The translations under genes were made by a program, and so were the position numbers. This document shows positions 34,197-46,710 of a DNA stretch of 64,000 bases, piece by piece (within the stretch, counting starts at the first letter, position 1; the number at the start of each line of letters is the position of its first letter). The notes under the pieces are model-generated. The model saw only the letters and a list, made by a program, of their open reading frames with translations, made no database searches and was not told the DNA's origin. Origin of the DNA: Parapristionchus giblindavisi (taxonomy: Eukaryota > Nematoda > Chromadorea > Rhabditida > Diplogasteridae); NCBI GenBank assembly GCA_943737045.1, contig CALSFV010000068.1:186001-250000 (forward strand), given 5' to 3'.

Positions 34197-34239
34197 GGAG
34201 AAGACAATTTGCATAGTCTCATGCTCTCTTCTTTTTATG

Positions 34240-35490
34240 CGTTCTCTAAATCATTTTCTCACAATGATGAATGATCGACCAATCATCGATGAGAAGATTA
34301 GAGATAAGGGAAGAATGAGAGAGTGCAGACGTGATAGACAATGTTTTCAAGATATGAAAATGAATGATTTATGTATGTTAAAGTGATTATCATTCGTGAT
34401 TTTTCGATTGTACATTTTGTTTTTTTTTATTTATAAAAAGTTTTTTTTTTGAAGAGAGAGAATTTTGAAGAGAGCAATCGAGAGTTATCTTAACAAAAAT
34501 TCTAATTTGAGTAAAACCCGTATAATCTATTTTGTCTTCATTATACCAATTCACATAGCGTAAATCATTAAAATGGTTTACTATGGTATGATGTATTGTT
34601 GTGATAATATTAGATGATTTCAGTGAAAATATCTTAATTCTTCCATATTTTTTTCTGTATTATCCCCCTTTTTAAATTGCGCTTGTTTACAATAAGAGTT
34701 TTTTTAGTTGCTAAAATAAAACTGAAATGAAACCTTAAGGCTACTTCTTTTTTAATTGAAATATTTCAGATGTCCTAGTGTGAATTTCTTACTTATGAAA
34801 AACCACCGAATAGCAATAGAAATCGTCCAAAAAGTAAATAATCTCTTTATTATTTCATTTTCAGGAGCATTGAAACTATTTTGCAGCCTTTTCGCCAGAA
34901 AGTTCTCTACTGATCGGAAATGATGGGCAAAATGATGGAGAGAAAAATGAAGAGAAATGATGAGCAAAACTATGAGACTGTAGAATAAAGACACTACCAA
35001 AACACTAAAATGACCAAAACACCTTTTCTTGACTCGAACCGAACTTCGTGCCACTCACGCTTTCTAGAAAAGCTTTAAATATACCCAAACGAACGCCATC
35101 CTTCAGATTCGATCAATCTACATCTGTTCTTCACAACAGGGCTGTCGGAAAATCGGAATTTTCCCCAAGAATGTCGGAAAATCGGAAATACCAGCTCTGC
35201 TTCACATGTTGTGATCGAACAACAAGATGGTCTTGATACGTGTGAAAGACAAGGAACTTCGTCATCATCTTCAGTTAATTTAACCGTATTACATGGTTTT
35301 GTATTTTGTGTGTCCCTAGTGTAATCATTCCGTATTTCTTATTACATTTTTTTCTGAAACTCACATAAACTATAGGTTACTACTATTATCATCCCTCGTT
35401 ATGCATCCATGACAAATAGCTAAATATCGATATATTATTACTGATGCTCTTTGTCAGTGTTGGATATCACCACAAACAATACGTCGGAGG
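34240..35490. other. Non-coding part of left arm
   Basis: No gene supported. Around 35140-35205 there is a small element starting CAGGGCTGTCGGAAAATCGG and ending ACCAGCTCTG, resembling short hAT-type termini. Confidence 0.45.
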
Positions 35491-35496
35491 TTTATC

Positions 35497-35750
35497 CATG
35501 TACCTAGTACGTGACTATTCAAAAGATCAAAGAAGGACTTATAATAGCTAAAGCTTCACACGATTCTGATATCGAATTACCCAACTATCCATCAACGTCG
35601 AATGTCTCTGCGGATACGGCTTTGATTGAACCTCCATCCAAGAAAGAACACAAACATCAAAATAATGTAAGAAAGATCAAAGACCATTCAGCCGTTACAA
35701 CTCTTCAACTGTCGTTTACTATGCTATTGTTGAGCACTTTGTCACAATAA
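35497..35750 (+). pseudogene. ETS gene fragment (C-terminal part)
   Basis: The + strand reads like the last two exons of ETS-A joined with a deletion: CGTGACTATTC (RDYS), EPPSKKEHKHQN matching EPPAKKEHVEQK, and finally FTMLLLSTLSQ matching FNMLLLNALAQ before the stop. No ETS domain exons were found upstream, and the first part is frameshifted relative to ETS-A. I read it as a truncated duplicate. Confidence 0.75.
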
Positions 35751-36224
35751 GTATGAAATGGAGATGGTAATTCATAAAAGTGAGTCTTTACTATTAGTGA
35801 TGAAGTGAAAATCAATCAATAAAGTTTTCTTGCGAAAGATCAACGCTTTTCGAAGACGATAACTCGTTTTATTTATTTGTTATTAGTTGATAAATTTTCG
35901 TTTCATATTACGCAATAAAAAGAGGTGAGAGAGTGTTAAAAACCATTTATGAGATTTTTTTCAGATATTCAATTATGAGAATTAATCTTTCGTGTGTATT
36001 GAATGAATTTTGTCACATATCACTTTGGTCTTCCGGTAAGGTTTCCAGATGAAGATATTTTGTGGGAACGACGAAGTGAAGGGAACAGTGCGGATCTGAA
36101 GAAGAATTGATGATACTGCTTATGTTATGATTCACGAACAACCAAATAGTAATAATCATCTTAAAAATTGTCAGCCTTTAATTAAAATAAATACCACAAG
36201 TGTCTAATTAACATTTTCTAGTTT

Positions 36225-38747
36225 CTATCCCCTCATAAAGATATTATTGAACCTGTAGCTTTCCATTCCGAAAATGATGACGATTGTGTCAATTAGCGGA
36301 AAGAATGTGAGTGATAATGATATGAGATTAGGAAAGATATTGATACGCAGGCCCAGCATGGGAAGATTGATAATGCCAGCACATGGTAAGTAAACAAGTA
36401 TCATCGGAAATATCATCTGAAATAAATGATTATGATAGATATGTTTCAATTTTTACTCAAATGTCTTTCCATTTAACGGAACGCTGATATACTTGAGGAG
36501 CACTATATAGAACAATCTAAAATGAGTATCAACATACCTGCACAAGGAGAGTATGAAACAATGCTCGTTGCATATGTTTGGTCTTTCCACTCCATTGAAT
36601 CTTCTCATTTCTGAAAGAACAATCAACATAATCTTTAAAGTCTGTAATTGTAACTAGAGAAAATATAAGGAATTGGGAAACAAACCTCAGCTTTTGTACG
36701 ATAGAAACAGAACAGAAAACGATAACAGAACTGCATGAGATCATGATTGTGTTGAATCCCATTGTGGCTATTACTGCACGTAGTCGAAGTTGTCCATTGA
36801 CGTCCTGAAAATATATTACAATTTAGAAATACATGAAAGAAGAGATGAGCTGATTAAATGCCACTTAACAACACTACTGTTACTAAATAATAAATTCTTT
36901 TGAGTACATTTCCGTGATTTGTTGACTATTTTCAATTGACTTTGAACAAATTTGGCTTGTACGACGGCTTGTAAAAAATAAAAGAAAATGATTTAATTTA
37001 AAATGATTTAAAATGAAAATGATTTTAATGATTTTTTTATTTAAGAAAATTAAAAATATCGGGTCTTGAAAAAGACCTTAGAAAATGAAAATGAATAGAT
37101 ATTACCCAATACAATGCTCCAATATGATCCTTTCCATCGCCGGAAAACATTTCATCTAAGAATATTTGAACATAATCCTTCATCTCCGGTTCCGAATCGT
37201 AATTGTAATAACAATTGAAAAACCTTAAAACAATCGTAAATTGAGCTTTATAGAAAGGAAAAATACCAACAAATATTTTCGATATAGCAATAATGCAGAA
37301 CAGATATGTGTAAAGATATGTGTCACGAATATCTTTTTTTCAGGAAAACGAACTATGGCTTCCGATTATAAATAATTCATACCATGCTAATTGTTCCAAT
37401 AAAACAGTAGATCCCACTACTAATATAACATTCGTTGTCGTATAGTATTTAAGATTATGCGGCCTGAATTAATTACTAAATTGACCATTATCTAACTATT
37501 GAAATTACCATTTAACAGCAATCAATCGATAAACGAAAAGGTGAGCCAGTAGTGGCATTGTCTGTGAGAAAACTGCAGCCATCATGCAAATTGAGACCTA
37601 AAATTTCAGATAAAAGTGAATAGACAATTTGTCTGAAAAATGGTACGGTTATAGGTTTGCCAGATATCTATGAACAGGTTTCATTTGAAGTTTTGCCTCT
37701 ATGAAAATGTGCTTAATTAATATTTATAGAGAGTGACAAACCTTCGATGTCCAGAGACCGTGCGAAAACATAATAAAAGCATCTTTATATGAGCAGATTA
37801 CCTAAAATGGAATTAATTTGAAACTGTTCAGGGCGGAAATTATGTTGATTACGTTATTTTTCATTCAACAGCGAGATAGTGTGTGAAAAGCCCTTCTATA
37901 TAAGAATATTTTTTACCGGAAGTGTAAGGAAGTGAACAATGGGAAAATATATATCGTTGAGAGCGAAAATAAGTAGTAGGTACTTGTAAGCACCTAATTC
38001 CTTGGGAGACTTGATAATAATCAAATAGACAAGAATAATGTTGCCTAATATTGATATGGCTGAAAAAATCATGATTCATCGCTTGAAATTTGAAATGTAC
38101 CTGCTTTTTCTTTACTGTACAACGAAAAAAAGTGTGAAATTCGTTTTTTACAAAGTACATATCGTACATGTAAAAATAGTTGTATCATGAACGGTGTGAA
38201 TGGATCTGAACGGATCAGGCCGATCAAACGGGATTGTGAGCGAGCCAGCCATTTTCGTTATTTTTCTTTCTTTTCATTGTTTTTTTTTTCATCGAATCTA
38301 CTATATTGAAATACATTAGGCCAAAATATTGCCATTTAACAAAAATCATCATTTTCGCGAGGAATAAATTGCTCCAATGAACCAAAATTGACCCATTTAT
38401 TCAGCGTATAATCGGAACAATTTATTCATTTGTAAAGCAATGATTTTTGCTAAATGGCAATATTTTGGCGTGATTTCTTACAATACAGTAAATTCGAAGG
38501 AAAGAAAAACAATGAAAAGAAAGAAAAATAACGAAAATGGCCTTCTCGCTCGCAATCCCGTTTGATCGGCCTGATCCGTTCAGATCCATTCACACCGTTC
38601 ATGATACAACTATTTTTACATGTACGATATAAGTACAGTAGCAAAAAATAAAAACTTACATATATTCGTGATTTCGAAAATAACGAAAAATTCGTAGAGC
38701 GGTCTTATCGATTCTGCTATCATAGACGTATTCATGAACAGCATCAT
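36225..38747 (-). CDS. Serpentine 7TM chemoreceptor (Str superfamily), left copy
   Basis: Minus-strand exons: 38747-38660, 38059-37917, 37801-37742, 37597-37509, 37463-37383, 37223-37106, 36804-36686, 36610-36538, 36416-36225. All phases close, giving 320 aa. It reads as a nematode seven-helix receptor. TM1 is ILGNIILVYLIII, followed by the SPKELGAYKYLLLIF loop/TM2 typical of the Str/Srd group. The C-terminus is PMLGLRINIFPNLISLSLTF, with a PLID motif and ESYRFN after TM7. Such receptors sit in the cilia of sensory neurons. No frame damage. The + strand copy at 50379-52984 has the same nine exons with identical internal exon lengths. Intron 1 contains a 472 bp hairpin absent from the copy. 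Confidence 0.88.
38159..38630. repeat. Long inverted repeat (hairpin) in chemoreceptor intron 1
   Basis: Arms of about 190 bp (38159-38347 and 38440-38630) are nearly perfect complements, beginning ATATCGTACATGTAAAAATA. The roughly 90 bp spacer has further self-complementarity (GGAATAAATTG/CAATTTATTC-like). The matching intron of the right-hand receptor (50455-50594) lacks it, so it is an insertion. Confidence 0.9.
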
Positions 38748-38810
38748 ATTTAGTCAGGAGACTGAAAATTGAATTTGACAGTGACAGTTGAAAAATTGCA
38801 CACTATATAC

Positions 38811-41800
38811 GTATCAAATGCGATTGAGTGAAAAGAGGGTATTGTTAGTACGTGACATTGTCGTCAATGTTCTAACAGAAAAAACGCACATCGTTAATCC
38901 TTCCTTGTCCAAATTCAACACAATTAATATAAATAAATAAATTTCCCTTGTGGGTGTAGGAACGCAAAGCAAAAATAACGATTCCTAGTATTTTCAGCGT
39001 CTATATTTCTTCTAATGGACTATTTTCTCTACTCTGTCCAATTGAATTTGAAAATATTTCAGATCTTGAATATTCATTAACATATGTATAGAAGAACGAA
39101 TAGGATATCTTTCTAGGACCACTGCCACCAATCATTCCAAACCATTATGAACGTGATAAAACTGAATATTTCAATTCCAATAACACTCTGTGTTGGCTAC
39201 GTGATGTTCAAATATAAATACCAACACCGTATTGGGATAAGGATAAGACTAGATATATTATTAACGATAAAATGATACTAGTAATGCAATATCTCAATCG
39301 GCTTAAACTGATCCCTCGATCTATGCCCCTTAATCTCCTCACACCACACACTCTTCCTCTTTTCTCTTAGAGAGCATCGGTCATTGAAGAGACCGATGAG
39401 TAAGATTTGGATTCCTTTCGTCTACGATTGCGGAAATGAGTTATTCAATAATTTATGGTATATACCAGAGTCATGTTTACATTCATTAACTTCGGGTGCA
39501 TTCTACGTGTACTGATAGATGATGAAATACGAAAGACGAGATAATAGAATGATGTGTTCATTGTGAACTAGTACATTCACAGACGTTACGGGATCACACA
39601 AAGCTAATCCAGCCAATTAATTAGCTAATAAAAAATGTGCATATATGGTAAGCGATAAGCACATTGTTAATTAATTAATTATTTTCAACAAAGTCTTGGA
39701 TCCTTAGAATTGAGAATTAATTCGAAGGAAGCAAGATGACTTTCTGAATGAGGGTAATGATTGAGCTTCGGAAAATGAATGGCTATGAGCAGAAGTTCTA
39801 GTGAAGAAAATGCAGAGATTGAGAGTAGAAGGGATGAAGAGAGTCTAGACAAGATACATCTGGAGTACAGTTATGTTTGATCTCGCAATATGAGAAAAGT
39901 TTTATCTATAATGAATTAATCTCATCAACTTCCATTAATCGAACTTTTTTCTTCTCACGTAAGGGAAACGTTAGGTATGTTACTGTAATTACTTTATCAC
40001 AGAAGAATCACTCATCCTCCCATGTTGCGAAATATTATATTTTGAAATGATGAACAGTTTCGCTCTTGTTTCATTCACAAAGAGAAAAAAATCAATCAGT
40101 AAATAAGAATTGCTTCCTAGAATGTCAAGATAAAATGAAATGCATGAAAAGGTTGAAAAGAGCAAAAAATTGATCTTTACTCTGAGAGAAGCTGCAACGA
40201 ACATGGTTCACACAGTATAATAAATCGAGTGGGAGTCCACGCCATGATAATTAAAGAATACTGTATGAGTAGTCTGGTAGATTCGACTAAATGCTTGACA
40301 ACTAGACAAAGATCAAAGATAAAATTGGGTTCAAACCTCAGGAACTCCGAGATTAATTGGGGTATGAAAGATTTGGGAAAAGAGATTAAGGAAAGCGCAA
40401 TGGCCAAACTTTTAAGATTTTTATATCCTTCAAAGGCTAATCCGAGCTAGTTTTGCTCTTCGCATTGTTACTACTATCTCTCTCGTAGACAAAGAACGCG
40501 AGATAGTGTGGTCAGAGCGGAGAGTTTCAAATAAGCTTGCGGCGTTTCTTCAAAGGTGGAAACACGCGAATATTCTCGTTTAGAAACTATGAAGACAGAA
40601 TGGTAGCAAATGTTATTTTACATACTTTTGATTTTCCAAGACAGTTCAACTTCTTGTTTATTAATTGTTCTTTGCATAAGGCAGTCGTCAGAGGCTTGCA
40701 TAAGCGTTCGCAACTTTTCAACACCATCTTTAATTTGGACGGAGAATAATCTTTTACAATCGAATTGAACAATCGAACAATAAGTTAACATATTTGACGT
40801 CCATTGAATATATATGGATAAATTATTATTATTAATTGATACATGCTATTAATGCAAAACTTATGTAATCAGACGTTGCTTATTAATGTTTTAAACTTCA
40901 GAGTTAATTATTAAAGCTCATATAATATAGGCAGTTCGAAGATCACACAGGGAATGATCACAGGGAACACTTAAGTAATCTGTTTTTTGCCTAAGACTAG
41001 TAGACATCTTGTGATCCACGACTTTAAAAATGGAGAGCGACTAGATTGTTTTGTAGAAATCAATTCGACATGCTCTTCCACGGTTTTCGTAGTCATGAAC
41101 GTCACTAGATTCCTATTAGGTTGGAAAAAACAAAGGAGAACGTCATGAAATGATTTTTTTATGTTATATTTCAACCAAAACGTTGAGTTACGCGTTCAGC
41201 CATGTCACAACATTATTATTCTCGCATACTGTAAAGTAATGTTGTTGATCACCTATTATTTATCCATTACTACTTGGATTAACTTATTAATGATAAACAA
41301 GTAATAAACTTCAGAACTGATTAGAATAATTACATGCCATAGTTATATGAGCACGGCAAATATTACTTTTTAAGCCACACCCGAGTCAATCTGAAGCTGT
41401 CGACAATGCTCTCTCGCTTTCTTTGCCTACGCGAGAGCGTTGTCGGAATGTAGAGAAAAATTAACTAAGTGCTTTTAATTCGAGATTTATATTCAAAGAT
41501 ACATTCTTCATTTGTGGTTGACATGACTACATTTCAGAGTGGGACAAATCGCGCTTCACACGCTTATCGTAATTTAATCTTATGAATAGTACATATTTCA
41601 GAAATTTAAATGAATAGTTGATAAAAACACATTAAATACATTATGAAGATCAACAACATATCCTTTTTAGATGCCCCCACCTTATAAACCAGTAGATTAA
41701 TCTCACCGTATAGATCAAGATAATTTATAATTATATATTCATCTATGGACAGATTATTTCAAGGTATTGATTTTGACTACAACAGTTGAGTCGTGACAAT

Positions 41801-42255
41801 AAAGATCTTATCAACACAAAACTCACAAGAATCTATGTCTGAATCTGAAAAGAATCTGAGAAAATAATTGTTTGAAGAGTCTCAATAATTTTGAAGCGAA
41901 GTCGTTCATACAAATCACAATATTCATTGTCAGTCCTCCCATTCATTATCCTTTGAATGATGAGTGATCATTCTAAATTAGATAGTTTATCCATTAATCG
42001 ATCGTTATGACTTTCAATATAATCAGGATATGGTGAACTAATGTTGATTATCGAAAATCGATCGATCTCATTGCTCGGCCAATCTTGATGGAATTTGATG
42101 TGTGCAACTGTAAACAAAACTGTAAATTCTGTTTGGTGTGATAACGAATTTGCACCATCCACCTACATTCAAAGAAAATAGTCCTGTTAGTTAGATGAGT
42201 ATTCACAGAAAGAATGAATGAGCAATCAAACTCATCATCTTTGCAATAAGATGTT
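38811..42255. other. Gene-poor region
   Basis: No complete gene is supported. MITE-like palindromes lie at about 40440-40545 (CTCTCGTAGACAAAG, AGCGGAGAGTTTCAAAT) and 41365-41475 (CTCTCTCGCTTTCTTTG). A possible gene fragment is at 41968-42162. A further short inverted pair GGTCATTGAAGAGACC lies near 39390. Confidence 0.5.
41968..42162 (-). pseudogene. Protein-like exon fragment, unknown family
   Basis: The reverse strand after a GAATGTAG acceptor (42163) reads VDGANSLSHQTEFTVLFTVA, then KFHQDWPSNEIDRFSI, to a stop. Its composition looks like a genuine last exon. Much of it (42045-42255) is repeated in the same orientation at about 45240-45470, where the frame is broken. No upstream exons were found. 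Confidence 0.35.
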
Positions 42256-42263
42256 GTTCAGAG

Positions 42264-42604
42264 CAGGGCTCTGCGCAAAAAATATTTCGAAAAAATCGAA
42301 AAATGAAAATATTTCTTTTTTTTTTTTTAGTTTTTCCGAAAAATTCGAAAAAAATTCGAAAACATCCATTTGCTATTACTATCGATAAAATGGAAATGTA
42401 AGAATTGCAACTGTGTGATTCTTGATTGAGGCTGCCTACATGATAAAATATACATATTGTACTCAACTGAATCGTAATTGTTGCCTCCAAATTTGAAATT
42501 TTGTTCCTTTTTATGTAAAAACATTTTTCGAATTTTTTTCTAATAATTTTTCGTCGAAAAATACGAAAAAAACAAAACAAAAAAACGAAAAATGCACAGC
42601 CCTG
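42264..42604. mobile_element. hAT-type MITE
   Basis: Terminal repeats CAGGGCTCTGC and (reversed) CAGGGCTGTGC, with an 8-bp target duplication GTTCAGAG/GTTCAGAA (42256-42263 and 42605-42612). The interior is an imperfect foldback of TTTTTCGAA words. The related segment at 45460-45480 reads TTGTTCAAAATC without the insertion. Confidence 0.82.
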
Positions 42605-42612
42605 GTTCAGAA

Positions 42613-43080
42613 CCTCATTCGAACATATTTGAGATGAATGAACGGGTTATGATTATCTACAGTTCTTCAGATTGTTGTTCGATGCCCAATACTATTGTAC
42701 CACACATTGCAAAATTGGCCAAGTTTTTACTGGGCAGTACGGATCCCCAACATTGCCCCCTCTGACTGCCATCTGACCTCTATAACTTATTTAAAGGGCA
42801 GGGCTTCGACGACTAAGCTACTGACTTGAAGTAGTTTTGCCAACTATTTCAAGTCTCAGCCCAGATCTTCCTTGCTTTGTTGGATCTACAAGTTGCTGGA
42901 TAAATTGCGCAAGACTATCAGCGTAAAATGGTCCTACTTCCAAGTTGGCGTTTGTACATTTTATGGCAGATAAAAATATGTTCGTACTTAATTTTGTAAC
43001 GAAACTTATGCATCAACCTAGATCCCCCACAATATAATATAGTTGAACTGTTGGTCTCATCATAACGTTTAAGATAATTT
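42613..43080. other. No gene seen
   Basis: A stretch of unremarkable base composition between the hAT MITE and the LINE fragment, with no exon or repeat structure I could support. Confidence 0.4.
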
Positions 43081-43084
43081 AAAA

Positions 43085-43701
43085 TTAAACCAACTTTTCA
43101 AAGACGCTCGTGATCGCCACCAAAACATTGTACCTTCTATCATCGATCGTTTAAGTCCCGTAGTATAAATGTGTATGCTCGTTTCTTCGCAACATATGTC
43201 CGTCCTATTTTAGAGAACTGCAGTGAACTTTGGTCTCTTCAATCAATATCCATAATTGCACGTATCGAGTCCGTCCTTCATCGTTATTCCAGGCTCTTGT
43301 TCAGTAAGTGCAATCTGCCATATCGACCTTACCTGGAGCGCATAGAACACCTCAAGCTCCCTTCACTTCACTCCCGTAGAGATCAAAATGACCTCATATT
43401 AACGTACAATGTAATCCACTCACATCTTGACCTTGAAGCCCGTTCACTTTTTATATTCCCTTATTTTACCAACACTCCACGCAGACATAATTTATATTTA
43501 AGAACCCACAGATCACACTCAAAAAAGTTCTCATCGTTTTTGACAAATCGTATTTCCAAAAATGGAATAATCTTGACAATAGTGTTGTTTGTACCCATAG
43601 TGCCAATGTATTTAAGTCTTTTATTCGTAACTCATAAGTATTGTATGCTACGATCAAGTAATCGCAGCTTTCTTTCTTACCTCCTGACTTTTTCATATTG
43701 T
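43085..43701 (+). pseudogene. LINE reverse transcriptase C-terminal fragment
   Basis: The frame contains SINVYARFFATYVRPILENC, SELWS, IARIESVLHRYSRLLF and FTNTPRRHNLYLR, the post-RT region of CR1/Jockey-like ORF2. An extra A near 43560 shifts the frame; in the shifted frame the end reads WNNLDNSVVCTHSANVFKSF and stops. The 3' end was split by a TTAA element, and the LINE tail resumes at 45066 and ends in ATT repeats near 45120. A different element from the LINE in smg-6. Confidence 0.85.
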
Positions 43702-43705
43702 TTAA

Positions 43706-45061
43706 GAGAGATGGCCGTTAAGACTCGAGCACCCCCGGACACGTTGAGCTAGCAATGAGAACTGGGGGCCCATACTTGGGTGTTAGGAGTGTCACCGGCC
43801 CTTATTACACAAAACAGTAGAAATTTCCTGTTTGTGCCCTGAGGCTATTAGAAAAATTAATTTAAGTGCGAAAACGTTTAAAAATCATAATTTCTCAAAT
43901 TGTTGAGATAAAGTCTAAATACCATTTGCGATGCGTCTAGGGTGCACAGACCTTGCTATTTCACTATTAGCATCGAATGTGCGTTCATTCCTAAACCACT
44001 TTTTTGACTCAAAATTTTGGTTTTTTCGGACAAATCATCCCTTGTTTTAGTGAGTGCCCAAAAATTCCGACCAGGTAATGTAGCCTATGCAATTCTGCAT
44101 TAATTTAACTTGAAACTGGGTTCTTCCCGATCAACCATTTTGTCGAATTTTTTGCTCGAACTTCCGTCATCGATGGTTTTCCCGAACAAATGCTGTATTT
44201 TCCAAACGATTGGTGCGGAATTGTGGTCTGCTCAAAGTTTAGAGGTGAGTCGAGTAAAATGACACAAGAAGCCCATCACTTGGATCAACTTGAAAATTTC
44301 GATTTTCATGACCCGGGGGTCATGGTCTGAAAATTTCAAAATTTCTCAAGTTTGAAATGTTTTCATTTATGTGGCTTGTTGTGAAGTACTAATGATGTGA
44401 ATAATATTCAGCCAATGCTCAATGGCTGATCTCTCCTTTCAACCATTTTTTCGAAAATTTTTATTCTGATTGCGTGCGAAAAATCAGAATTGTGTTTGAA
44501 TCAGTTTCCAACTTGCTTTCTGTAACATTCTGTCATAGTACTTTGCAATGTACATAATCAATATGAAAATCGTTTATTTTCGAAAATTCATATTTTTTTA
44601 CCAAGACCCCGGGGTCATGGAAATCGATTTTTCAAAAGTGAGCCGAATGCCGGGATTTCAGTTTTACTATGTTTACTCATCATGAAACTTCACATTGTCA
44701 TTGTCATTTGCTCATTGTCGCAACATTCGAGTCGACAAACTGCAATATTTCAGAAATTTTCCGAAAAAGTAGGCACTCAAATTAAATTTTTTGAATTTTC
44801 GAAATTAAACGATTATCATAATGATTATGTACATTGTAAAGTACTATGTCAGAAAGTTACAGAAAGCAAGTTGGAAACTGATTCAAACACAATTCTGATT
44901 TTTCGCACGCAATCATAAGGACACAAACAGGAAATTTCAGCCGTTTTTTGTAATAAGGGCCGGAGGCACTCCTAACACCCAAGTATGGACTCCCAGTTCT
45001 CATTGCTAGCGCACGTGTCCGGGGGTGGTCGAATATGATCGAGTCTTAGGGAACAGGTCTC
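43706..45061. mobile_element. 1.36-kb TTAA element nested in a LINE
   Basis: Flanked by TTAA (43702-43705 and 45062-45065). Its ends are inverted (GAGAGATGG...TAAGACTCGA against GAGACCTG...TAAGACTCGA), and the inverted match continues for over 100 bp through CACCCCCGGACACG and CATACTTGGGTGTTAGGAGT. A second, internal inverted pair lies at 44462-44570 and 44800-44920. The uninterrupted LINE copy at 46730-46990 reads TTGTTTAAACATTTAA across the site. No transposase. Confidence 0.85.
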
Positions 45062-45065
45062 TTAA

Positions 45066-45125
45066 ACATTTAATTATGATTCTTAAAATACCCTCCGAGG
45101 TCAGATAAATTTATTATTATCGGAC
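45066..45125 (+). mobile_element. LINE 3' tail beyond the TTAA element
   Basis: ACATTTAATTATGATTC through CCTCCGAGG(T/C)CAGATAAATT to an ATT run. It matches the tail of the inverted copy at 46717-46790. Confidence 0.8.
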
Positions 45126-45239
45126 TTTTTTTTCAAATCTTATTGTCCAAAAATGGAATAATTATTGTCAACTAATTATCCCCTTATTTCTTTAGCTATC
45201 ATGCAAAATTGTAATGAGCCGAGAGTAATGTTGTGTTTA

Positions 45240-45690
45240 TTGAAATTCAATTGATCTCATTACTCAACTAATCATCATGTATTTTAATGAGTGCAACTGT
45301 AAAATAATACTGTAAAATCTGTTATTGTGATAACGAATTAAAACTATCGAACTACATTTAAAGAAAATAGTGCTCTCAATTAAACGAGCATTCATTTGTT
45401 AGGATTGAATGAGCAATCAAGTTATTCCATGATCTTATAATTAGGTATAACTTCTTGTTCAAAATCTGTTGTTTGCATCGAAAGTTCGACATCTATTGCC
45501 GAACTTTCATATTTTTAAAATTTCGCGTCTTTGCCTGCCCAATCAAGCATGATTCATTCATGATTCTAGCGATCAATAGGCCGAATTAGTATAAAATAAT
45601 TTATGTACTGTACGCAGAATAACTTATGCTAATTTCCTGTCTTCACAGTTTGTTCACGAAAATATTCGCGGGACTCCACCTTTAATAGTT
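45240..45690. repeat. Diverged direct duplicate of 42.05-42.26 kb, then SINE-like copy
   Basis: 45240-45470 aligns with 42045-42265 (GAGCAATCAA, GTGATAACGAATT, AAAGAAAATAGT). 45520-45690 is a SINE-like copy (CAAGCATGATTCATTCATGA, then TTTGTTCACGAAAATATTCG). Confidence 0.65.
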
Positions 45691-45984
45691 ATAATATTAT
45701 TAAGTCGTATTAAAACAAGACACTACACTACGTAATATAATACTTTTTGTGGTGACATGCTGAATCAACGATCTTAATTTTGTGTTTATAATTCTTATTT
45801 AATGTTTCTTCATATTTCAATGTTCGTAAATATGGAATGAGGGCTGTGAAATTGCAATTTGTTAAATTGGAAGTATTGTAGAAAAGATGTAAACTAAAAA
45901 AAAACAAACCATAATCTATGAAATAATCCTTCATCGAAATATGCATGCAATTTGTCTCTTCTACTTCTCCATCCAAGTATTTAT

Positions 45985-46430
45985 CCTGGTATCCGAAAAT
46001 TTCGATTCGAAATAGCTAAAATAATTTATCTCATGTTGATTAAACTGATCTGCAACATGTATTTGAAAGTTTGAAACAATTTTCTAGGAAAACGTTCTAC
46101 TACTGTACCCTGCTCCACACGTGCATCATGGGCGAGATTTCCGAACTACAGTATTCTAATACAGTTGAAAAGCTCCAAAAGGCTAAATATAGAGTTGTTT
46201 TCTTAATCATTTACCTTCACAGACAGAACTGTCATCAAAACATCCAATTTTATGTCGAAGAGTTGGTTTGGAATTTGGGAAAAGAAAAAATTGAGCAGAT
46301 CTTTAGATTTGGAACTACACCGTTCTCCTTACGATATCATTTTAAATTATATATGATTCATATTTCGAAACAGAATTTCAAGCTCGTTTTATGTGAGGTC
46401 AACTTGTTTTTCGTTTAAGGTTTTTTCCCT
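45985..46430 (+). mobile_element. TTAA-flanked MITE (copy C, diverged)
   Basis: Follows the 14.2 kb copy throughout (CGAAAATTTCGATTCGAAAT, CTGCTCCACAC, CCGTTCTCCTTACG). It ends at TTTCCCT before TTAA (46431-46434). The left end is eroded. Confidence 0.8.
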
Positions 46431-46710
46431 TTAATTGTACTCTCTTCATATTCTCCCCTGTTGAAGAAGATCCCTTATTTTATCATACTCCAGATATAGT
46501 GATTTCATGGCTTTGTTGATCTTACTGACAATTACGTTTATTCACTTATAATAATACAATACCACAAGGAGGTAGTAAGCTTAATTTAACAAATGATGAC
46601 ATCTAGGAAGCAGGGGTGAGAATACAATTACGAAAGATTTGACATCATAATATCTTGATAAAGAGTGTTAAACAGTATACTGTAAAACTTCATATAAAAT
46701 TACTGACAAT

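Larger units (their letters stand above)
33120..38810. repeat. Left arm of large inverted segmental duplication
   Basis: Holds the mucin-like gene and chemoreceptor in the order and relative orientation expected for an inverted copy of about 50.3-57.15 kb. Non-coding landmarks also match: the 3' flank (33198-33316), the TATA region (34130-34235), a stretch at 36045-36110 matching 53915-53960, and one at 35765-35795 matching 54185-54215. Arms differ by insertions: an ETS fragment and a hairpin here, mariner and TTAA elements there. Confidence 0.88.
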
